From positions 62,001 to 126,000 of the forward strand of contig JARUPY010000470.1 of assembly GCA_029817715.1 (NCBI GenBank): a stretch of DNA of 64,000 bases, read 5' to 3'. Under the pieces are notes generated by a model. It did not search any database and had not been told where the DNA came from. It was given only the letters and a program-made list of their open reading frames with translations. How positions within the stretch are numbered: position 1 is the first letter of the stretch; each line of letters opens with the position of its first letter. This document shows positions 43,970-55,261 of the stretch, piece after piece. The position numbers and the translations under genes are program-made. The DNA comes from Melastoma dodecandrum. Its lineage: Eukaryota > Streptophyta > Magnoliopsida > Myrtales > Melastomataceae.

Positions 43970-46228
43970 ATATAACTTTATACAGTCTTCTCCCATCTGC
44001 GTTATCACAATGTCATGGGAGGCTGCTTCTTTCTTGTTGGCGCTTGATGACTCGCCAACTTCTTCTTTAGAGAGTCCTTCTGAAGATTGGCAGGCTTCAA
44101 GGATCTGTCGGGATCTCTCCTCATCTTGATCAAATCGCTTCTCTAAGGATTTGTCCGTATAGTCAGCGATTTGTTTCCAGACCTCGAAGGTGTCGGCCCG
44201 GAGATGTAGATCAGAATACTCTCTCTTCTAGAAGCTATCTAGAAGATCAAGCATTCTCTGCCATCCTCGTTCCCCAACATATTCATCGATGTAGGTCAGA
44301 TAGGAACGAAGGATCGTGATGGTTATTATCCCATCACTGAGCACATAGTATAACACCTTGCAGGGTAACAAGTGCTCCAACACATCCTTAAGGAACGCAA
44401 CTTTTATGGCTTTCCTTACTGTTTTGTCCTTACAGTATTTTCGTCATAAATCCCTCTGATCGAGGTCCTGTTGTCGAGGTTCCACTAGATGCCTACTTTC
44501 ACTAGGGTGGATATCCCACACTTGCAGATTTTGAAAGAGAACCTTCCCATACTGGGGGTGATCTTCTTCTTCCATCATAGTGCTAGTAATCAATGCAATG
44601 GCATACCTTGGTTCGTATCCCATGCATCCGAGTATAACTTCACCAGATGCGGAAGTGGTTCCATGTGTTATGATTTCAGATCTATCAATCTCCAGAATAT
44701 CCACGAACCCCGCAAACAAATATGGTGCAGCTACTCCCACCATGTCTGAGGATATCCTCAGAGACGACCACTTCTCCGATATCTAGTGCAGATACGTTTG
44801 AAGTACATGGTTTTCCTCTAATGAAGATTCCCTCATATCCACCACTACCTTAGGAGTTTCATAGTTCTTGACCTCACACGGTATTATGGACATAGTCGTC
44901 GTAAAGATCTACTACCTTTCCCTTTCTGTTCTTGACAACTCTTCACCATATGAAGCTTTGATTGCCAATCTTTGCTCCAGATCTTTGATATACTCAATCG
45001 CTTTAGCTGCGAAAAAACTCAACTTGGTGTTTATCATCATATTTGATGCCACCTATGAGTCCTCAACAAACTACAAATGTATCCCAAGATAAAGATTCAT
45101 CTTCGAATGAGTCTTGATCAAAGTACCAGGATCCTTCCAGATCCTATGGATAAATCCATAACGGCGTTTGCCATCGTGACCTCCCTCACCGTGAGCTTTG
45201 CCAACGTGAGCTTGCTCACCAGGTTCTCTAACCGAGTCTCCTACAGGAATTGCTTCCTCAAGGTTTTCCTTAAGATCAGGATTACCTTCAATGGGCATCT
45301 CTGCTTTCTCGAAATCGAAAAGCATATCACACTCCATTGCTGTCGCCTCTTCAGGTTCTACCCTTGGTTCGGGTTCCACCCTCGGAATGGGTTCACCTAC
45401 TAAGGCTTTGAATCTTGCCTCTGCCTCAGTACTGACCTCAGCATACGCACTCTCAACCTGCTTTCTCTGCTCTTTTTGCGTCTCCAGTAGACTTTTATAG
45501 AGCTTTACAGCCTGGTTTATAGAAATTTTCTGCTATTTGGCGATGTGATCTCGACAGTAATTAAACTGCACCGTGGTTAAAGGAAACCAGCAAGGTTGCT
45601 CAACCTTATCGTCCTTTGCAGGACCATCCCTTCCGGGACCAGAAGACCTAAGCCTCTTGGCTTTTCTCTTCTTTCTGGCTTTCTCCTGGGATTTAGCTTT
45701 TGTCTCATCCTTCAGATCTGCCACTGTCGCTTTAGCTTTGGAGCTTTCCTCCTTAGGATCAACCATCTTCTTTTGAAGATCATTCATGTCTCCTCTGGAC
45801 TTAGGATTACCTTTGTCCTTTGGATCCACCTTCCCTTCCTAGGAATTCTTCGTTTTCCCTTTAGGATTGGCTCTTGCCTCTCCCTTGGGTCCAGCCATCC
45901 CCTTTTCCCTTAGATCTAGCCTCAGCTTTTTCTTTGGGTTCAGCCATCTCCTTCTGGAGATCTGCTTTTACTTCTCCTTTGGAATCGACAACTGCCTCAT
46001 CCTTAGGATTAGCCATTCCCTTTTGGGAATACGCAGTTTTTAGCTTCTTGGAACATTCGTAAGACCGATGTCCAAGTTGCTTACACTGCCAGCACAGAAC
46101 TGCTGCTTTTGTTCCCGCACTGGAACCAGCATCACTATGCTCACCATCTCCCTTATTAGGACATACCTTCTTGGAGTGTCCTTCTTCTTTCATCCCCATC
46201 ATATCTTTCTCTTTGCAGCAGGGTCCAT
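43970..46228 (-). pseudogene. Pararetrovirus ORF2, minus copy
   Basis: Starts at ATG 46228-46226 (MDPAAKRK). The first zinc knuckle is destroyed: both expected TGC cysteine codons read TGA. The second, CWQCKQLGHRSYEC, is intact (about 46050-46100). A lysine/proline-rich repeat region with PKE and SKGE units follows, then a conserved CWFPLTTVQFNYCRDH segment (TAG after it near 45532), acidic VEPEPRVEPEEATAMECDML and the C-terminal domain (RSEIITHGTTSASGEVILGC region). The end is SSSANKKE near 44030. Several shifts. See the plus copy for the better-preserved version. Confidence 0.7.
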
Positions 46229-46229
46229 C

Positions 46230-47690
46230 TGCAGAGTGTTTAGAAAGAGAGGAGTTTGCAAGTTCTCTAGAGAGAGAGTTAGTTATTAAGTTGTGGTCGG
46301 ACGAAATGTATTCGACCTCATATTTATAATAGCTAAACCATTCTTGCAACCTTAAGAGTATAGTTTGCCTAGCTTTCTTAAAGTTCAGACTCATAAACCT
46401 TTTTACATAGGTTGAGTCAGAATGCACTAAGAACTTCTTAAGTGCCAAAAAGATGTAAAAAGCCTTTATTCCGTTTTTCAAGGCTAATACCTCTTTTGCG
46501 TGTATCGGATATCGTAGCTCGTACCCTTTAAAGCTACCCGACCAATACTTACAGACCAGTTCTGGTTTTCGTCCTCTAATTTTGAGAACTGCTCCCCAAA
46601 ACTCGTTAGAAGCATCAACTTCCAGGACTGACTCATCCTTATCAAAAGGTAAAACAAGTTGTGGTAAATCTTTAACCTTTGCTTTTATCTTCCGAATAGA
46701 CTGAGCATCCTGATCTTCCCAAATCCAAGTATTCGTAGAAGAAGTTTTTTTCGAAATCCTACCTAGATCTCAGGAAAGATCTTTCACAAACTTTCTTGCA
46801 TAGCTCACAAATTCGCAGAATCTTTGGACTTGCTTCCTATCCTCAAGTTTGTCAGGAAATTTAATTATTTTCTTGGCAATATGATTTTGAAGTTTAATTT
46901 TTCCCTTCTCAATCTCCATGCCTAGAAAATTAACTGATTCCTTAAACCATTCTATCTTTCATTTAGATAGAATTATGCCCTCATATCGGAAGACATCAGT
47001 CACCTTATCAAGGTGCCTCATGTGCTCGTCCTCAGTCTGAATGTAGACTAACACATCGGTTATATAGACCGCACAAAACTTACGGATCTGCTTAAAAGAT
47101 TATCCATGTTGCGCTGAAATACGCTTGGAGCATTCTTCAGGCCGAACAGCATAACCAGCTATTCAAACATTCCTTGCGGAGCATTGAAGGCAGTTAGAGA
47201 AACCGACTCTTCTTCCATCTTGACTTGCCAGTATCCACTTTTCAAGTCTCAGACTTATCCTATCAATAAGATCTCCAACCGTAGGAATCTTATAGCCATC
47301 GTCCTTTGTAAATTTGTTAAGCTGATGATAGTTTATAATCATATGTGCTTTTCCTCGCACCTGCTCGACATGGTTAATAACCATAAAGGCAGGACTAGAA
47401 TGTGGACTGTAACTGTCCATAATCAAGCCTTTTCCAAGCAATTCAGGAATTTGTTTGTCAAACTCCTCAACCATCTCAGCCGTATACGTAATGTTTCTTG
47501 ATCTTATAATGGTTCTGGGATCCTCCAACTCTAGTTTAGCCTTTAGGCCATTTCGAGTCCATAATTTCAGTGGATCTTCACTAAAATTATTGGCCAGTTT
47601 CACAAGGAACTTATCCATTTTGTCCCTGTTAACTTAACAGCTATACACGACTCTTGTTTGCAAAATAGGTCGTCATACCAGCTAGAACTA
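46230..47690 (-). pseudogene. Pararetrovirus reverse transcriptase and RNase H, minus copy
   Basis: N-terminal RT: FDKQIPELLGKGLIMDSYSP, PAFMVINHVEQVRGKAHMII, NYHQLNKFTKDDGYKIP (47618-47163). Then in other frames LVMLFGLKNAPSVFQRNM and the catalytic region as VYITDVLVYI, where YxDD is expected, so the first Asp is replaced. Connection and RNase H follow (VLEVDASNEFWGAVL, LVHSDSTYVKRFMS, EYISSDHNLITNSLSREL). Frame changes near 47160 and 46480 and several stops. This copy retains the RT palm that the plus copy lacks. Confidence 0.8.
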
Positions 47691-47829
47691 CTGGTATTCG
47701 TTGGAGAAAACAAGGTTTGCATCCAATCATGCACTTGTTCTACCAACCATATATCACCACGCTGAGCTCGCACTCTGAAAGGTCTTTCGAATGGGGAATT
47801 ACGACAGTACTCTGTCCGTTTTACCAGAG

Positions 47830-48640
47830 AAAAGCCAAATTTTAACCTAAGTTTAGGCTCCTGTAGAATACTGATTTTAACACCACCAATGAAAACATCT
47901 CTGCATCCTGCACAAAAGGAAGATTTTCCTTTTGTCCATTAAGGAAGGCATTGCCCAGAATGATATCTGCCTCTAATAAAGGATGTGCAAAGACCTCTTT
48001 TATGACGAACTTTTGTCCACCAGTAAAGACAGGCACATTACTGGCCTTATGGCTAACTATTGTTGCCATACCATCGATGTTTACCATGTGGATGGATTAC
48101 TATAGTGGTTCCCACCACTCATCTGGTAGAGCATTGAGTCTAGCACAGCTTATGCTACACCCAATGTCTATCAAGGTGTCCAAGGAATACTCATAGTATC
48201 TCGGAAACTTGAAGGTCAGAGCAACATAGGTGCTCAGTTCCTCTTTTCGTACACTAAATCCCTTATATTGGACCACTCTTTGGGATGGTTCTATCATCAT
48301 CTAGATCTCGTCTTCCGGAATAGACCTTTGCTCGGCTATCTGCTCGATAACCTTACAAACTTTAGGAATCCTGGATAGACAGTTTTCCAGACTGGTAACT
48401 CTTAGCATCCGTATAGACTCCTTTCTCGGTTGGTCTACCGGGTCTTCATAGCCTGGTAATGATATCTGTCTATACCCCACGAATCTACCCGTATGTTGAG
48501 ACGGGGTCCTTAAATCTACAGACCTACGAAACGCCACCTCTTCTACTAGTGGAGGTACAGATGCTTCTGCTGGTCGAGAGACTATTACGTCTCTTCCACA
48601 TCACTAGATTTAGAAGAGACTTCAGAGAGTGTAGGTGTTC
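47830..48640 (-). pseudogene. Pararetrovirus protease and preceding linker, minus copy
   Basis: The protease reads TYVALTFKFPRYYEYSLDTL, then IDIGCSISCARL (DTG changed to DIG), LEADIILGNAFLNGQKENLP. The linker upstream has PSQHTGRFVGYRQISLPGYE and IRMLRVTSLENCLSRIPKVC. A stop separates linker and protease (near 48301), with frame breaks at 48090 and 48540. Confidence 0.75.
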
Positions 48641-49470
48641 TTTGCTATCTCAGGATTGGAATCCTCACAGGCAGATGCCTGTCAGCTCTATCGCTAACTA
48701 TAGGCAAGTGCCTGTCAGCTCTCTCACTAACCCTTGACAGTTCACCCAACATTAAGGTAATCTCATTACCTCTCAGTCGGATATTAGCCGCACTAATGGG
48801 CCTAGAGCTATTACCAGGGTCGGTCATAACCCAACTTCTTGGCCAGGTTAACTCCAACGGGTTTACCTCACGCCTATGAAACTGTTGGTAGTTGTTATGA
48901 CCTTCCTCGAACAACTCGGTAAGCCTCGAAATGTTCCTCACGCCAGGACTAGTGGTATTTACCAATCGGTAAATTACCCTAGTGTGATACGCCAAAAACT
49001 TGGCCTGGGAATTCATTTTATCCATGTTTATTAATTTAATCCTTAACGTCAATGACGTCCCCAAACAGCGATCGCTCAAGGCCATCATGAAATTCAGATG
49101 GACTTGAAACCATACAGGGCCATGTGCAAGGTTAGCCTGTATACCTGATATCAGTTGATCTTTAAACTCTCGCTACCGTTTATCGATCACAGGTGCTACC
49201 ACAGGACTATCCTCTGGTAAATGAAACAGCGGAATTAATCCTTCATGGATTAATCCAATGTGTATATAGTTATATACACCTCTAGCACTTCGCATGGTTT
49301 CCCGATTGCGTTGTACATTTAGTAATGGAATATCAAGCGTCTCAAGCTCAGTGCTTATGACTTGTGCTGTTGCTTCCGACTGTGAGATGTCTATTATCGA
49401 TCTAAAATTAAATCGTGAAACTCTATAGACTTCTCTCACATTAACATCGGGCAACTGGCATTTCATCTGC
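48640..49470 (-). pseudogene. Pararetrovirus movement protein, minus copy
   Basis: 30K-superfamily movement protein, which opens plasmodesmata for cell-to-cell spread. Minus strand: VNVREVYRVSRFNFRSIIDI, IPLLNVQRNRETMRSARGVY, NYIHIGLIHEGLIPLF, NFMMALSDRCLGTSLTLRIK, YRLVNTTSPGVRNI, then NPLELTWPRSWVM and two repeats of SERADRHLP. One stop at about 49175. The coat protein that should precede it is deleted. Confidence 0.8.
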
Positions 49471-49932
49471 TAGACCTAAAGTTTCCCTTATATCTTTAGC
49501 CAACTGTCCACTTTGAGAGTTCAAGTTTGCACTTCGCTTTCGCGGATCTAAGATGTATGGAGTCACTGATTCTTTGTATATCTCTTCAACGCTCTTGCCT
49601 TGATTCTGGTTGGAATTTCTCCCTCCCAAATTCAACCTTTCGACTGGTTTTCCAATAGTACTTGCCAGTCCAGAAGTCGCCTCGGCTTCAGGCTTTTTTA
49701 AACTTCTCTCATGCTTCATCGAGTCTAACATCTTATTTACAATCGAACCTACTTCCTAAGCAAGAAGGTTTAGGTTCTCAAGACTTTCTGTTCTTCCCTG
49801 GATGATTAGCTTAGTTAACAGATCGTTTATACTTTTGCTAACTCCATAGGGAGTCAGTCTAGACTCTGATACGAACTCCAGCCTTTGCAGAGCTCCAGAA
49901 GGATTTCCCGAAGACTTTCCTTCTTCAGCCAT
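49441..49932 (-). pseudogene. Pararetrovirus ORF1 N-terminal domain, minus copy
   Basis: Starts at ATG 49932 (MAEEGKSSGNPSG). Followed by TPYGVSKSINDLLTKL, a TAG at about 49757, then LDSMKHERSLKKPEAEATSG and LAKDIRETLGLADEM, where the deletion junction lies. Highly similar to the start of the plus copy. No family recognised. Polar, possibly helical, upstream of the coat protein. Confidence 0.65.
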
Positions 49933-49936
49933 TATG

Positions 49937-50071
49937 AAAATCTAATTAGAGGGTTTGATGGATATTATTGAAAACAGGTCAAAGTTTAGGACACTGGGAG
50001 ATATTTTCTAAACGTTGGGGTAGATTGGAAAATTTTTTGTACCTTGGGGATATTTTTGATAAAATGGCCTA
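49937..50071 (-). repeat. Inverted terminal sequence, right end of the pararetrovirus copy
   Basis: On the minus strand it begins TAGGCCATTTTATCAAAAAT. It is the partner of 42829-42960 and related to 50644-50780 at the start of the plus copy. It ends about 5 bp before the ORF1 ATG. Confidence 0.7.
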
Positions 50072-50076
50072 TTTAA

Positions 50077-50643
50077 TAATGTTTGAATTTTCGTACACAT
50101 TTTTAATGTAGTAGTATGATATATGAAATTTATGAAAAATAATTGAGCAGTGGCTAGATATATAAATATATTAATTTCTTTAACTGCGAAATATTAGCTG
50201 GCCGTAGGTCATACTAAAAAATTATAAAATTGAAATAACACACGGTCATAATATTTGCACCCCCAATGTTTGTAAAAGTAAAAGATAGCTTTAAGTAATA
50301 GAAAATCTAAACTATGTTTCATTTATTTGAAGAATAAATTTAAAAATAAATTTAAAAAAAATTAAAACATTATTTATATTGTTATTGAGAATTTAAATTA
50401 GTTCTTTATTATTATTATTTAAATGGTATACATGAGGGTGACATTGTCAATTGATTTTTCTTGTTACAGACATTATCTAAGTGTGTGGAAAAAAGTGTAG
50501 TCAACCCAATTCAAAAACTCTAATAACCATTTTCCATTGAGATTTCTTGTTGAAACACTCGGCCTTGCAGGATCGACATGTTTGTTCTTTTCTTCATTGT
50601 TCCTAAAGGGATATTTGCGTACAACTTCCCATCTACAACTTTG
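50077..50643. other. Spacer between the two inverted pararetrovirus copies
   Basis: About 570 bp, very AT-rich, no coding or viral motif. It probably represents host DNA at the insertion site(s). Confidence 0.6.
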
Positions 50644-50779
50644 TAAGGCCGTTTTATCAAATACGTCTCAAACTTACCACGTTTTTCAAATTTATCCCGA
50701 AGTTTAAGAAATATCTTAAAAAGGCCTAGAATTTTAACTTGTTTTCAAATACATCCACAAGAATCCTCTCGAAAGAATT

Positions 50780-51240
50780 TTCCGATTGTCGTGAGAAGGA
50801 AAGCCTACCGGCAATCCCTCCGGGGCTCCTCAGAGGTTGGAGCTCGTAAATGAGTCTAGGATGACTCCGTATGGTATCAGCAAGAGTATAAACGATTTGT
50901 TAACTCAGCTGACGAGACCAGGAGGTGTTCACAGTCGTGAAAGCCGAATCCTTGCTGAGGAAGTAGGTTCGATGGTCAATACGATGTTAGACTCATTAGA
51001 ACATAAGAGAAGTTTAAAAAGGCCTGAGACAGAGGCGACTTCTTGACTGGCTAGTACGACAGGAAAACCAGTCGAAAAGTTGAAACTGGGAGGAAGAAAT
51101 TCCAATCAGGATCAGGCTAAGAGCGTGGAAGAGATGTACAAAGAGTATGTGGCTCCGTATATCTTGGATTCGCAAAAGCGAAAGGCCAACATGAGCTCTC
51201 AGAGTGGAGAGTTGGCGAAAGACCTGAGGAATCCTTAGGT
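50780..51240 (+). pseudogene. Pararetrovirus ORF1 N-terminal domain, plus copy
   Basis: Equivalent to 49441-49932 but the start codon is altered. Readable: REGKP.GNPSGAPQRLE, RMTPYGISKSINDLLTQL, LDSLEHKRSLKRPETEATS followed by a TGA near 51044, then GKPVEKLKLGGRNSN in another reading. Confidence 0.65.
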
Positions 51241-51264
51241 CTGACAGATGACACCCCTGTTCAT

Positions 51265-52428
51265 TTGGACGACAGAATGTTTAATGAACTAGTCTATGCG
51301 AAGAGGGAGATTTATAAACCGGACTATCCCCATAGAACCAATCCTAAGTTCATCCCAAGGGATAACGTCCTAAAACCTATAATCACCCCTGGTGCTTTTC
51401 TGGACATTGATTGTGAAAAGCACGTATCTGAAAAGATAGATGAGTGGATATCACTTATTCGGATGACTGCATCGGCGGGGATACTTACCCCTGGGTCAGT
51501 CTACGAATTGTGTGTAGCAGCCCTCATGGGAACAGCGCAGAAGTATTGGAAAACCTTGGTGGCGCACACAAACATCAAGGAAAAGATAGACCAAGCGCTG
51601 ACCGTGGATGGTGTGTTAGCAATTATTGCCGATGCACTTAAACGGGAGTTCTGTGGTTTTTCATTGTCCACCGAGACGGTGGAAAAAGAGCAGTCGATGA
51701 CAGCACCGATTAAATTACAGATCTGTGATATGTGTCTGTTCGACAACTACGTGTGTGAGTTCCAGAAGTATTATTACAATCTGGATGTAGTTTCGCAACA
51801 GTTCATATTAGGAACCTTTTTTTGCCAAACTCCGCGAACCATGGCCGGAGGTTGCGCCAAAGGCCTATGAATTACTTCTTGTCGAGGATAAAATAGTTCC
51901 TAAACTGGGAGGTAAGATTCAGGCGGTAAAGTACGCGATGAGAAAAGCGTGTACTAAGCTCCAGGTGAAAGAGGTAGCTAGAGCTGTTGTTCTCAAATTG
52001 AGTATGTGCCTGGAAGGTATGGATGCAATACTCGCAGTACTCCAGGTGACTCTATGAATAGAAGGAACTTTCCTCGTAAGAGGAGGTTCGTTGGGTAAAA
52101 CAAAAGGAAAGTTTGGCCCAAGAGAGATCTCCAACGTAAGCAAAAAGGAGGTCTTGCTTACAAACCCAAAAGGTTTGTGAGGAGAAGGGATAACCTGAAG
52201 GATAAGGATAGGATCGATGCCTTTAAACGTAAGCATGGCAGAGAACTCAAATGTCCAAAGGGGAAACCTTTGAGCAGTTGTAATTGCTGCTGGTTTTGTG
52301 GTTCAAAAGACCACAAGGCGGATGCTTGTCCAAAGAAGAACCAAAGGAGAGAAAGACTCCGTATGGTTTTTCTTGACGACAGGAGTCAGGAGGATGAAGT
52401 TTTTGCTTACGAGCCTATCGATGAGTAG
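51265..52428 (+). pseudogene. Pararetrovirus coat protein with zinc knuckle
   Basis: Open 51265-51870, then interrupted and resumed in the same phase at 52177-52428. Features expected of Caulimoviridae coat proteins: a conserved middle with VYELCVAALMGTAQKYW, DALKREFCGF and LFDNYVCEFQKYYYNL, a lysine/arginine-rich stretch (KPKRFVRRRDNLKDKDR) and the zinc knuckle CCWFCGSKDHKADAC (about 52287-52331). Breaks: a frameshift near 51825 and stops near 52055 and 52180. The capsid would package viral DNA and bind RNA through the knuckle. This region is deleted in the minus copy. Confidence 0.8.
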
Positions 52429-52568
52429 GACATTTCCGACTTGGACTCGGAGGTAGAATCAATATATGAGATTGTGTCAAACTACGATACAGACTCAGAA
52501 GATGATTCTGATCTCTGGACCGAACATCTGTTCATGATGCGACAGAACGGGACGGAGATGGTGATGAG

Positions 52569-53240
52569 TTGATTCCACTGGAAACAACGAATCAGGTACT
52601 GGAGGAAACCCACCAGTACGAAGATACATCTCAGTCGATTCTGGAATGGAGGTTGCCTAACGTGAATGCTAGAGAAATCTATACCATATCGACATTTAAT
52701 TTTCGATCTCTAATAGATATCTCGCAGTCTGAGGCGACGGCACAGGTCACGAGCACTGAGCTCGAGACGCTGGATATACCCTTACTCAATGTAAACCGCA
52801 TAAGAGACACCATGCGGAATGCTAGAGGTGTATATAACTATATACACATTGGGTTAATCTAGGTAGGATTGATCTCGCTGTTTCATTTACCGGCGGACAG
52901 TCCTGTTATAGCAGCTGTGATCAATAAACGGTGGCGAGAGTTTAAAGATCAGCTTATATCAAGTATACAGGCCAATCTTACACATGACCCTGTATGGTTC
53001 CAAGTCCATCCAAATTTCATGATGGCTTTAAACGATCACTGTTTGGGGACTTCATTGACTTTGAGAATCAAATCGACGAACATGGATCGTATGAATCCCC
53101 AGGCCAAGTTTTTGGCATATCATACTATGGTTATTTATCGATTGGTGAATACAACCAGCCCTGGTGTGAGGAACATCTCGAGGCTGACCGAGTTGTTCGA
53201 GGAAGGCCATAACAACTATCAATAGTTCCATAGGCGTGAG
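52569..53240 (+). pseudogene. Pararetrovirus movement protein, plus copy
   Basis: Same frame as the protease that follows. Motifs: VNAREIYTISTFNFRSLIDI, IPLLNVNRIRDTMRNARGVY, NYIHIGLI then TAG 52860-52862 (CAG expected), NFMMALNDHCLGTSLTLRIK, YRLVNTTSPGVRNISRLTEL, TAG 53223-53225 (CAG expected). It lies downstream of the coat protein, the reverse of the more common order in this family but as reported for cavemoviruses. Confidence 0.85.
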
Positions 53241-54431
53241 GTGAATCCTTTGGAATTAACCTGGCCAAGGAGTTGGGTTATGACTAAACCCGGAAGTAGC
53301 TTTACGCCTATTAGTGCTGCTAATATCCGAAAACGAGGTAATGAGATTACTCTCATGTCGGGTGAACCATCAAGGGTTACTGAGAGAGCTGATAGGCACT
53401 TGCCTATGCTTAGCGAGAGAGTTGACAGGCATTTGCCTGTGAGGATGCTAATCCCGAGAGAACCGAGAAGCCACTCGTTCTCTGAAGTCTCTTCAAGAGC
53501 TAGTGACGTAATAGTCTCTCGACCGGAGGTTGCAAGTGCACCTCCGCTAGTAGAAGAGGTGCCTCGTAAATCTGTTGATTCCAGGACCCCGTCACAACAT
53601 ACGGGTAGAATCGTTGGGTATAGACAGGTATCATTACCGGTCTATGAAGACCCTGTAGATCAACCGAGAGAGGAGTCTATAAGGATGTTAAGAGTAACCA
53701 ACCCTGGTAGCTCTTTATCTGAGATTTCTAAAGTCTGTGAGGTTATCGAGCAGATAGGCAAGCAAATGTCTATTGCGGTAGACGATATCTGGAGGATGAT
53801 AGAACCATCCCGAGAGGTTACCAGACACAAGAGTTTTAGTGTCAGGAAGGAAGAACTGAGCACATATGTGGCTCTAACTTTCAAGTTTCCTGGATATTAT
53901 GAATACTCTCTGGATACCTTGATAGATACTGGGTGTAGCATAAGTTGTGTTAGACTCAATGCTCTACCAGATGAGTGGTGGGAACCACTGCAAAAATCTA
54001 TCCACATGGTCAATGTTGACGGGATGGCAACAATTGTTAGCCATCGGGCATTAAACGTGCCGGTCTTTATTGGTGGACAAAAGTTCATTAAAGAGATTCT
54101 GGCACATCCTTTATTGGAAGCAGATATCATATTAGGTAACGCCTTCCTTAGAGGACAAAGGGAAAACCTTCCCTTTGTGCAGGATGCAGACGACATCACA
54201 ATTGGTGGTGTTAAAATAAGTATTCTCGCAGAGCCTAAATTAAGGCTCAAATTTAGGTTTTGTCCGGTAAAACGGACAGAGTACTGTGGTGATTCACCGT
54301 GCGAACGAGCTTTCAGAGTGCGCGCTCAGCGTGGTGAAACACGAATGAGCATGAATTGCCGGTTGGTGGAAAAGGAGCATGATTGGATGCAGACCTTATT
54401 CTTTCCAACGAATACTAGTAGTTCTAGCTAG
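53241..54431 (+). pseudogene. Pararetrovirus linker and aspartic protease, plus copy, open frame
   Basis: 396 codons without a stop. Begins NPLELTWPRSWVMTKPG, then a serine/arginine-rich linker with two short repeats (ERADRHLP, ERVDRHLP), PSQHTGRIVGYRQVSLPVYE, then retropepsin: TYVALTFKFPGYYEYS, active site LIDTGCSISCVRL (DTG intact), LEADIILGNAFLRGQRENLP as the flap/second conserved block. The frame stops at TAG 54429-54431 where tryptophan is expected, before RT. Confidence 0.85.
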
Positions 54432-54479
54432 TATGACGACTTGTTTGCAAATGCAAAACAAGAAGTGTGTATGGCTGTT

Positions 54480-55261
54480 AAGTTAACAGGGACAAAATGG
54501 GATAAGTTGTTGGTGAAATTGGCCGATAACTTTAGTGAAGATCCACTGAAGTTATGGACTCGAAATGGCCTAAAGGCTAGATTAGAGTTGAAGGATCCTG
54601 GAACCATTATTCGAGCCTGAAACATTATGTATACGGCTGAGATGGTTGAGAAATTTGACAAACAAATTCCTGAATTGCTTGGAAAAGGCTTGATGGTAAT
54701 TATAGTCCACATTCTAGTTATGCCTTTATGGTAATTAACCATGCCGAGCAGGAGCGAGGAAAAGCACGAATGGTTAACAAAGCTACAAAAGACGATGGCT
54801 ATAAGATTCCAACTGCGGGTGCTCTTATTGCTAGGATCAGTCTGAATCAACCAAAATACTTTTCCAAATTTGACTTGAAAAGTCGATACTGGCAAGTCAA
54901 GATGGCGGAAGAGTTGGTTCCTCTAACTGCCTTGAAAAATGGAACTGAGGCTTTCTACATCTTTTTGGCACCTAAGAAATTCTTAGTGTGCTCTGACTCG
55001 ACCTATGTGAAAAGGTTTATGAGTCTGAACCTTAAGGAAGCTAGGCAAACTAGACTCTTAAGGTTGCAAGAATGGTTTAACTATTATAAATATGAGATCG
55101 AATACATCTCATCCGACCACAACATAATAGCTGACTCTCTCTCTAGAAAACTTGCGAAATCCTCTCTGTCTAAATACTCTGCAGATGGATGCTTCTGCGA
55201 AGAGGAAAGTGTGCCGGGGATGCAAGAAGGAAGGACACTCCAAGAGGGCATGTCCGAATAA
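54480..55261 (+). pseudogene. Pararetrovirus RT remnant fused to RNase H, plus copy
   Basis: RT N-terminal part: WDKLLVKLADNFSEDPLKLW, FDKQIPELLGKGLM, then shifts, DDGYKIPTAGALIARISL, KFDLKSRYWQVKMAEE. Directly after this the sequence reads VPLTALKNGTEAFYIFLAP, so about 700 bp of RT palm, connection and early RNase H are deleted relative to the minus copy. The remaining RNase H tail has CSDSTYVKRFMSLN, EYISSDHNIIADSLSRKLAK. It ends at 55259-55261, overlapping ORF2 by 77 bp. Confidence 0.8.

Larger units (their letters stand above)
42829..50071 (-). mobile_element. Endogenous pararetrovirus (Caulimoviridae-like), minus-strand copy
   Basis: Minus-strand order from 50071: inverted end, ORF1 (ATG 49932) with N-terminal domain, movement protein, protease, RT, RNase H; ORF2; promoter TATA; leader with a small ORF; tRNA-Met primer-binding site; inverted end. 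No LTRs. Movement protein, viral-type protease-RT and a primer site directly after a single promoter are the layout of plant pararetroviruses. The coat-protein block found in the plus copy is deleted (junction about 49465). The ends begin TAGGC and are flanked by TTTAA (42824-42828 and 50072-50076). Many stops; inactive. The genus was not assigned. Confidence 0.85.
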
